A DNA stretch of 64,000 nt. Source: Pseudomonadota bacterium (GTDB lineage Bacteria; Pseudomonadota; Gammaproteobacteria; Xanthomonadales; Ahniellaceae). Below are positions 53,303-61,500 of this stretch, in pieces. Position numbers and translations under genes: made by a program. The stretch's first letter is position 1. Every line of letters begins with the position of its first letter. The notes under the pieces are model-generated. The model was given only the letters and a program-made list of their open reading frames with translations. It was not told the DNA's origin and did not search any database. Location of the stretch: positions 119,688 through 183,687 of the forward strand of contig JALHNO010000008.1 in NCBI GenBank assembly GCA_022843465.1, given 5' to 3'.

Positions 53303-54649
53303 ATGTTCCGGTCGATCCGAATTCTGCTTTGTTCAATCATGCTTTTGGCAGCACCACTGACGCAGGCGGCCGATCAGCCCGCGGCCGATCCACCGGCAGC
53401 CGAAGCGGATGCAGCTGCCGAGCCGGTGGCATCGGTGCCAATCAGCGATGAAGACATCCGTACCTTTGTCTCGGTATTCCGGACCATCAAGGACGCCTAT
53501 GTCGAGCCGATGGATGATGCCAGGCTGATGCATGCAGCGATCCGCGGCATGCTCAGCCAACTCGATCCGCACAGCCAGTTTCTCGAGCCCAAGGAACTGC
53601 AGCAGTGGGATGAAGACATCAGCGGCGTCTACGGTGGCCTCGGCATCGAGGTGCTGATGGTCGATGGCTTCCTGCGCGTGATCGCGCCGATCGACGACAC
53701 GCCGGCGGCGCGTGCCGGCATCAAGGCCGGCGACATCATCCTGGCGATCGATGGTGTCGAGATCGATACCCGTGAAGCGGATGCGGTCGAGAAACTGCGT
53801 GGCCCGGTCGGCAGCCTGGTCACCCTCAGCATCGATCGCGAGAACGAGAACGCACCGCTGCAGATCGCGATGACGCGTGAAGTGATCCGCACCCGCTCGG
53901 TGCAGGCACGCCTGCTGCAGCCGGGCTACGGCTATGTGCGCATCAGCCAGTTCCAGGAGACCACGCCGCGCGATCTGCGCGAACGTCTGCGCAGTCTGCA
54001 CAGCGCACGCCTGCCGCTGCGCGGCCTGGTTCTGGATCTGCGCAACAATCCCGGTGGTGTATTGACCGCCGCGGTGGAGACCGCCGATGCCTTTCTCGAG
54101 GAAGGTCTGATCGTCAGCACGCGCGGGCGCATAGATGAGGCGAAGTTCAGCTTCAGTGCCTCGGCCGGTGATCTGATTGGCGGCGCGTCAATTGTCGTGC
54201 TGGTCGACGAAGGCAGCGCATCCGCCAGCGAGATCGTCGCTGGTGCGCTGAAGGATCATCGTCGCGCGGTGATCATGGGCAAGCGCACCTTCGGCAAGGG
54301 CAGTGTGCAGAACATCCTGCCTCTGGAATCCGGCGGCGCCGTCAAGCTGACCACGGCGCGCTACTTCACGCCGGCTGGCACCAGCATTCAGGCTCAGGGC
54401 ATCGCCCCCGATATCGAACTCGCCGATGTCCAGCTGGCGCCGCTCGATCGCGCCGCCCAGTTGCTGTCCAGCGAAGCCGGCCTTCCCGGTCATCTCGATG
54501 CCCCCGGCATCAGCATTGGCCCGGTGCAGACCGTCGAATCGCCGGAAGACGCTGCCTTGCGCCAGGACTACGCCCTCAGCGCTGCGCTCAATGCACTGAA
54601 GGCGATGGCGATCGCGCAGCGGCCTGTTGGGCCCGCCCAGCAGCGTTGA
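53303..54649 (+). CDS. C-terminal processing peptidase (CtpA/Prc family, S41)
   Basis: A 448-residue exported protease. The ATG at 53303 begins a good signal peptide (MFRSIRILLCSIMLLAAP); the long upstream open frame lacks one. A helical region precedes a PDZ domain (about 110-190, with YGGLGIEVLMVDGFLRV), then the S41 core: Ser307 in GSASASE and Lys332 in FGKGSVQ form the catalytic dyad at the usual spacing of 25. The remaining C-terminus is short, as in CtpA rather than the larger Prc. It processes or degrades periplasmic proteins from their C-termini; substrates are not evident. Confidence 0.93.
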   Translation: MFRSIRILLCSIMLLAAPLTQAADQPAADPPAAEADAAAEPVASVPISDEDIRTFVSVFRTIKDAYVEPMDDARLMHAAIRGMLSQLDPHSQFLEPKELQQWDEDISGVYGGLGIEVLMVDGFLRVIAPIDDTPAARAGIKAGDIILAIDGVEIDTREADAVEKLRGPVGSLVTLSIDRENENAPLQIAMTREVIRTRSVQARLLQPGYGYVRISQFQETTPRDLRERLRSLHSARLPLRGLVLDLRNNPGGVLTAAVETADAFLEEGLIVSTRGRIDEAKFSFSASAGDLIGGASIVVLVDEGSASASEIVAGALKDHRRAVIMGKRTFGKGSVQNILPLESGGAVKLTTARYFTPAGTSIQAQGIAPDIELADVQLAPLDRAAQLLSSEAGLPGHLDAPGISIGPVQTVESPEDAALRQDYALSAALNALKAMAIAQRPVGPAQQR

Positions 54650-54690
54650 GTACGGTGCCCAGCGCAGTCTCCGGCTGCGCTGCCGTTGCC

Positions 54691-54718
54691 CTTGATCTTG
54701 ATCTTGATCTTGATCTTG
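54691..54718. repeat. CTTGAT hexamer tandem repeat
   Basis: Four perfect CTTGAT units and a partial fifth (CTTG) follow the CtpA-type gene. The end of the array merges into the left arm of the inverted repeat, so the hexamer may have expanded from that arm. Confidence 0.9.
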
Positions 54719-54806
54719 TAGCGTGGCTTGCCGCGCTGCCTTGGATTTTTGTCGACGAAAAACGACGAGATCAAAGGCAGCGCAGCAAGCTACGCTACAA
54801 GATCAA
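54710..54806. repeat. Long imperfect inverted repeat (MITE- or REP-like)
   Basis: The 31-bp arms at 54710-54740 and 54776-54806 are complementary at 29 positions and are separated by 35 bases of AT-richer DNA. A further direct copy of the right arm's first 21 bases is at 54814-54834 (20 of 21 identical). No transposase is present. Confidence 0.8.
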
Positions 54807-54854
54807 AGGCAAAGACAGCGCAGCAAGCTACGCTCTATGGCTCTCAACAGCGGA

Positions 54855-54913
54855 GCTGGTCAATCCCCTCGGGGACCAGCACGTAGGGCGGATCCCGCGC
54901 AGCGGTATCCGCC
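54855..54913. repeat. Two REP-like hairpins
   Basis: GCTGGT with CCCC pairs with GGGG and ACCAGC at 54855-54880, and GGCGGAT-C-CCGC pairs with GCGG-T-ATCCGCC at 54887-54913 around a three-base loop. The second resembles widespread bacterial intergenic repeats of the GTAGGGCGGAT type. Confidence 0.6.
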
Positions 54914-55060
54914 GCGCCGGCTGAAAGTGCTGGCGATCGCACCCATCCCCTGTTCCCGCGTAGGAGGCCCGAAGCGGGCCGACCGCTGTGTCGGGCCGCC
55001 TGGGATGGCCCGACTGCGCTGACCTCGGGGCGCTGCCCCGCAATCGCCAGCGCGTTTGAA

Positions 55061-55088
55061 TTGACACCCGCAGAACCTCCGTTACCAT
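55061..55088 (+). promoter_or_regulatory. Sigma-70-like promoter upstream of the RHS/HINT gene
   Basis: A perfect -35 box TTGACA (55061-55066) is followed after 16 bases by TACCAT (55083-55088). Predicted transcription starts near 55095, about 460 bases before the next start codon. Confidence 0.6.
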
Positions 55089-55093
55089 GCCTG

Positions 55094-55110
55094 CGTCACA
55101 AATTGTGACG
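55094..55110. promoter_or_regulatory. Perfect 17-bp palindrome at the predicted start site (operator candidate)
   Basis: CGTCACAA-A-TTGTGACG is perfectly symmetrical and covers the predicted transcription start, the classic place for a repressor. Its TCACAA/TTGTGA half-sites resemble, in reversed order, parts of CRP/FNR-type sites, but the spacing does not match CRP. Confidence 0.6.
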
Positions 55111-55555
55111 TTCTTTGTTTGGCTCGTGCCCCTGGGCCGACACCGGCCGGCTGTCCAGATCGGCTGGGTACCGAAACCCACCGAAAAAATAATTGATCAT
55201 CTTCGCCACCGTTTTACGCGTTGTGATGGATGAGTGGGCCGGGGCTCTCCTGCTGACAGCAGATGAGCCTCAAGAGCCCGCGACCGTCGTGCAGCGCTCC
55301 CGCGCAACGGTTACTAGCGCCATCGGCCCTTTCAGGCTGGTGACGTGTCGAGGTTTTGTGTTGCAGGTAGGTGCTGCACGTGAGTCCTGAAGTGTGGGCG
55401 CGTTCATCAGGACCGCGGGGCGTTGAGTTTGGATGGACGTCTTTGTCCCTAGGACAGAGGCCAGAATGGAAATCGAATTCGGTCGCCGCGGGCTTCGTTC
55501 CGGCGCCCAAACTAATGGACCACTGGCGTGCGCGCCGGTTAGAGGGGTTTTTCGA

Positions 55556-58500
55556 ATGCTCATCAATTCTTGCGGTCAGGGTCCCATCGACGGTTCAAAG
55601 ACGTTGCGCGGCCGTGCATCCGAAACGCTCCGGAAATTCATTGCTACTGCGACCGTCTCGCTTGTGCTTGCGTCGATTCCCAGTCAGGGCGCGTCAGCAT
55701 CGGAGCCCGAATATAGGATTGCGCCACAGAGCCAGGAAGCTACGTCAGCGTCGGCTTCGGCCCACGATCTATTGACTGTGAAGCTGGCGGAGTCCACGCC
55801 GAAGCAGGAGAAGCTGAGCAAGGCGGCCTGCCTGCCCGCCGATGCAAGTTTCGAGCTGACCTTGTATGACGAGGACTGGACGTATTACCCGATTGCAGAA
55901 GGGTTCAACATCACGGGCGAGCTCAAGCCATCCTGTCAAGACTTTCCCCACGCAGATGTCAGCATCGTTCTGAACTGTGACATCGGCAATTTCGACCTGG
56001 GCACGCACACCATCAGCAGTCTGTTCGAAAATTTTGTCATTGCGGCCACTGCACCGAATGTTGAGACTACGTGCAGGCTGGTGGCGAAAGCGTTCAACCC
56101 GGTGGGGGAAATTACCGACGTAGAGGAACGCATCGTTGTGTTCCTTCCCGATCCTCAGAGTGCAGCCTCGGTCACGCTGGACTGGCCCTACGCCTCGAGC
56201 GTCATTTATCCCGATCTGTTCACATTCAACGCCATCGCGACCGTGGCCGCACCGAATTCGATCGCCAAGGTCGAGTTCTTCGGGGAGTCGACTACAAATC
56301 CCGGTGTGGTCACGAAACTGGGCGAAGACAACTCGCCGCCACAATTTTCGCTTCCGCCTCGCACGTTGGAGCCTGCGCATTACACGCTATATGCGGTGGC
56401 TACCGATTCCCGCGGCTACAAAGCTCGGTCGGCGCCAGTTCTGGTGACGTCAGCGCCAAATCAGGCACCCGTCGTGCGCATTCTGTCACCGAAGGCGGCT
56501 ACACCCGTGGCCGTCGGGACCAGCATAACGATCAGTGCATTGGCCACGGATATCGATGGCTATGTCGCGACAATGCGCTTCTATTCTGATTCCAAGACCG
56601 TCATCAATACGCAGACGCGGAGCGGACCTTCGTCAGCGCCCTTCGAGTTCGTATGGAATGGCGCAGCTCTTGGCACGCACCAGATCTATGCCGAGGCCGA
56701 AGATGATCGCGGCCTGATCAAACGCCTGGGCCCACTGTCGGTAACTGTCACTAACTCGGCGCCCGTCGTCAGTCTGCTGCAACCCGCGCACGGTCAATTC
56801 GTTGCCCATCCGGGTCCCGTGGCCTTGTCGGTGAATGCATCCGACAACCAGCCGCTTGCCTCGCTCAACTACCGGATCACGCCGGTTAGTCTGCCCAACA
56901 ACGGCAACTGCACGACGCTGAATATTGCAGGTGTTGCCGCGCAGGGCTTTTCGGCTTCATGGACGCCGGTCTGCCCGGGACGATATCGCGTGGGTGCAAC
57001 CGCCGTCGACGCGCAGGGGCTCACTACGTCATCTGCAGAAAATGACGTCTTCATCACCAAGTCCAAGAACAATGTCGAGCCGTTTGTCAAAGTGATCTCT
57101 CCGGCACCGGGGGGGTATTTCAAACCTGGGTCGGTCATCAACTTTGTTGCCCAGGCACGGGACGACAGCACGACACCGCAGTACCTGGGCGTCAACCGTC
57201 TCAATTTTGTAGGCAATGGCAGCATCGTGCTCAGCGTTGACACGCCGAGTTCTATCGATCCCGCTACGGGAACCTCCACCTGGTCGGGGTCCTATACGCT
57301 CCCGACCAACGCGCCGCTCGGCAACTACGCAATTTCGGCTGCGGCGCGCGAGACCGGGAGTGCACTGAGTTCGGGGCATACGGTTCCGTTCAATGTGAAT
57401 GTGGTGAACAAGATTCCGCTGGTGGCAACCCTTTCGTTGCCCAATGCAGCCAAGACCGTGATCTTGCCAGTGTCGACCAGCCTGAGCCTGACCTACACCG
57501 ACCCCGACGCCCAGGTCACCGGATACACGATCTGGATCGGCGAAAACATGTTCTCGTCGGGACCCGCCGGGCCGGCAACCATCCCGTGGATACCCACCAC
57601 GGCAGGTGAGTACAAGTTCCGAGCTTTGATCAACGGGGCGAATGGGCAGTTGGCGGAGACTTTGCTCGACGTCACGGTCTTGCCGCATCCCGGCACCTTC
57701 AATCCGATCGTTTCGATTCTGGATCCGATCAACGGCCAGTCCATCGATCGATCCAGTTCGGTCTTCCATCAATTCAAGGTGCGTGCTGTCGATCCCTCCG
57801 GCGGCAGCGTCAATCGCGTGGAGTTCCTCTATGGCGACGCGGTTGGCGGGATCATCTACTCCAGCGTCAATAATATCTTCCAGGCCAATCTGGGCCTCTC
57901 GCAAGAAGGCGCCTACCGCCTCGGCGCCAAAGCCGTCGGTCCGGATGGCAATATTGCGTATGCCGAACCGGTCAACGTCTTCATCACCAGCGGAAGTCCG
58001 CAGATTTCCATCGTCAGCCCGGTGCCTAATGCGGCCGGGTTGATTGCACCGGCTACGGTCTGGGCTGCGGTCAATGCCAGCGACGACAACGGTGTCGTCA
58101 AGGTGCGCTACTACGACAACGACGAGTTCGTCGGCGAAGTGCTTGCCGCGCCCGGTGGCGCGATCACACCGTTCGACTTTGTCTATTCGCGGCTGGCAGC
58201 CGGCAATCATCGGTTGCGCGCACGAGCGTTTGATGCGGGCGGCAACTTCACGGATTCTGCCGAAGTATCGGTCACGGTCGCGATCAATACCGCGCCCACG
58301 CTCACCGTCGCCGATCCGGTTGAAGGAAAAATCTACTTCCAGACCCAGCGCGTTGACACCTCAGTGCAGGCTGCGGACCCGGATGCGCCTCTTGGCTTTG
58401 TGCAGCGCGTCGAGTATCAGATTGACGGACAGGTGCCGATTGCCGCCACCGCGCCCCAGTTGAACACGTTCTTCAGCGGACTCGCCCCCGGCAACCATCA

Positions 58501-61500
58501 ACTCAAGATCACCGCCTACGACGACAAGAACGCGCCATCGCCCACGGTGACCCGCAACTTCTTCATCCAGGGCGCCCGCCGACCCGTGGTGTCGATGCTG
58601 GCACCGAGTGGATCGCACCCGGATGGCTTCCTCTTTACCGGCGACCAGGTGACATTGACGGCAAGCGCCGTCGATCCGGATGCCGAGTTCGGCGGCCGCA
58701 TCGTCGCGATGGAGTTCTATCGCCAACTCGGCAGTGCCCAGCCCGTGTTGATCTCCCGTGTGGAGGGCACGCAGGCGAGCTACACCGCGACGCTGACGCT
58801 GGACGGAACTGTAGGCCTCGGATCACAGAGCTTTTACGCCAAGGCCTTCGACGACGGCCCAGTGGGCCCCAATGCCAATGCGCCGCTGAACGCCGCCGAG
58901 TCTGATCGGCATAGCAGATCGATCGAAGTAAATGTCCAGCCAAGCACCGTCAAGATCTCGCGGCCCGTTCGACCGTCCACCACGCGATTCGACGGAAGCA
59001 CGAATCCGCCGGCGGATCCGCGCGAGTACCCGCGCACCACGCTGTTCGCAGGCGGCAATACCCAACTGTTACTTACGGCGGATGTGGTCGACCCGAACAG
59101 CAACCCAAAGCAGGTGCGCTTCTATCTCGACAAGCGCTCAAGTGCAGCTGCCGTCGTGTCGGTTCCCCTGACTACAGTACAGACAAGTACTCCGGGCCAG
59201 CAGACTTACACCGCCACCGTCGATCTGGCGCAGTTGGGTCTACTCTCGTGGGCCAGCCCCTACGCGCTGGAAATCCGCGCTATAGCCGAAGATACTCGCG
59301 GCCTGACCCGCGAGACCCTTGTCAGTCTGGATTCTGCTGCCAATGGATTCTTGCAATGCGGCGGCGAGTACGCGGCGTGCGTCAACACCACGGTTCCGAT
59401 TGCCTTTGTCCCGGCTCCCGTAGCGCCGGCGCCACCGCCGGCACCGCTACCTTGTGGTGGAGTCGCGACGGTGGATTGCGATGCGAACCTTCGTCCGCAA
59501 CTGAACGTCGATGGCACGCTCAGAATCGAAGGCGAGCGCGTCGACACCGGCGGTCAGGGCGTCGGCTCCTTTGCCACGACCACGCGTGCAGTCAATCCTC
59601 GCCGCAGCGATTCTGTCGCAATGGACTGTTCGCTCGGCCTCCCTGTGTCCGAGTGGTCACCCAATTGCGTACTCACTGACTATGACGATGGTGAGACCTA
59701 TCGCTACTCGTTGACTGTGGGTAGTACCGGCACCATCAAGCCACGTTCACGAATTTTCTTCCCGCCACCCAATTCCTTGATCGTCAAGCCGGCGGTCGGA
59801 AAGACCGTCGTTCGAGGGGTTCAAGAGCGATTCGAGCTCGAAGTGGCCGGCGGCTATCTGCGGCCTGGCGGGCGAGTGAAGTACGATGTTTTCTATAGTC
59901 AGAATCCTAGCGACAACGTCGGCGTCAGAATTCACAACGGCAGCTACGTCGAGTCGTTGCCGGCGAGCCCGCGCAAGTTCACCCTCGATTACACATTCAA
60001 TCAGACTACCCTCCAAGAGGGCGATCTGTATGTATGGGCGAAGGCAACCCTTGAGCAGGGTACCCGTCCGCTCGGGGACCCCGCGGCCCCCATCGTGAAG
60101 CACTACCTGACGGAGGAGAGGGGGACGAAGATTCGCCTCAGGTTCAGTCCCTCAGGCGTTGCGGCACCTGCAGTCGCCAACGGAGACGAGGATGTCATCC
60201 GTTTCGAGCCATCAGCGATTCCACATATTGATACGCCGCTGGTCCCCGAAGATTCGCACGCGCGCGCCGCAAATTCCGTTGTATCGCTTTCTGGATCGGA
60301 GTCCCCAGAAGCCGTTCCGTGCTCCGCCGGTCTCTCGTATCCGCAGTGGGACGGCACCGAGCTCACCGACGAACCGAACTCCGGCCCCAACTGGTTCATC
60401 ATCGATTACTGCGATATCGAGAACGTAGTACCCAACAACTACTGGATCGATTTCCGCTGGACGCGCAGTGGCGTGAAGCTCGACTACTGGGATCTGACCA
60501 TGGTCCAGGCCGGGGGCACGCCAGCGCCGCGTATCGAGCTCACTGCGCCGGTTCGCGATCAGGAATTTGTCTCGGCCCCCGGTCTGCAGTTGACTGCCCG
60601 GGCCGAACTGATTGGCGTACAGCAGGGTCATACTTACGAGGCGAAGTTCTTCCAGCGGGAAATCGTGCCCACGAATCCGCAGCCGAGCCGGATACACGTG
60701 GCCACTGTCACCACAAGCTCGGGCGTTGCGCAGGCGAGTTGGGATGCGCCACAGCTATCGGATACCAGAAAGACCTATGCGTTGAGCGTGGAGCTAAGGG
60801 ACGCTGGTGGTGCCCTCGTCGCGTCCTACCCCGCGATCGTGCTGCCAGCGCCGCCCGAACATCTCATCACCATCCATCCACCGGGCACCAATCAGCCGCC
60901 ACAGGTCACGATTACCGAACCGAACGCCAACGGCAGTTCGATTCCGATCAATCAGGCGTTCAACCTGCGGGCGACCACCAGCGACGATCCGAGCCAGAGC
61001 ATCGTCGCCACCAGCTTCATCATCCAGCGCGATGGTGGTTCCTCGACTACGACCCCCGCTACGTTCAATGCGGGTGTCATGCAGCTTGCGTGGACGCCGG
61101 CTACGGCAGGCAACTACAGCATCATCGCGGTGGCCAGGGACAACCTGAATCTGGACGGCCAGTCAACCGCGCGCACAATCACCGTGGTGCCCACCAGCAC
61201 CCCGGTGCCCAGCATCAGCGCACCATTGAACGGCGATAGTTTCGCGCCCGGCGCAACCGTTCCCGTTGTAGTTACCGTGGCCAATCCACCGCCGGGCACG
61301 ATTGGGCTGCGTGTGACTGTGCGCGATCAGAATGCCGCCGTCATCGCCACGCAGAATGGTTCGGGCACTGCTTTGCCGATCACCGTGCAATGGCCAAGTG
61401 GCAGCACACCTGTTGGTGACTACACCCTGTCCGCTCAGGTCGAAACCAGCCCCGGCGTCTACGGCGCCGCCTCGCAGTCCGTGCTGATCCATCTGCAGAC

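Larger units (their letters stand above)
54650..55555. other. Non-coding, repeat-rich region of 906 bp
   Basis: Left to right: a CTTGAT hexamer repeat, a long imperfect inverted repeat, a third partial copy of its arm, two REP-like hairpins, GGCCCG/CGGGCC-rich short hairpins to about 55020, then a promoter with a palindromic operator at 55061-55110 and a leader of about 460 bases. Short open frames in the leader lack ribosome-binding sites and family character. The leader has a few weak hairpins but no riboswitch consensus that I can recognise. Confidence 0.6.

Noticed and set aside
54691-54913. CRISPR array, suggested by the repeats
   Set aside because: The repeats are tandem hexamers and hairpins without regular spacers, and no cas genes are present.
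54646-54924. Open frame through the CTTGAT array giving an LDLDLD peptide
   Set aside because: Produced by the hexamer repeat and inverted repeat; no start signal and no family resemblance.
55094-55110. CRP binding site
   Set aside because: CRP sites read TGTGA-N6-TCACA; here the half-sites are in the reverse order with one central base, so a different regulator is more likely.
55193-55390. Possible 65-codon leader peptide upstream of the giant gene
   Set aside because: TTG start, no ribosome-binding site, no motif; more likely untranslated leader.
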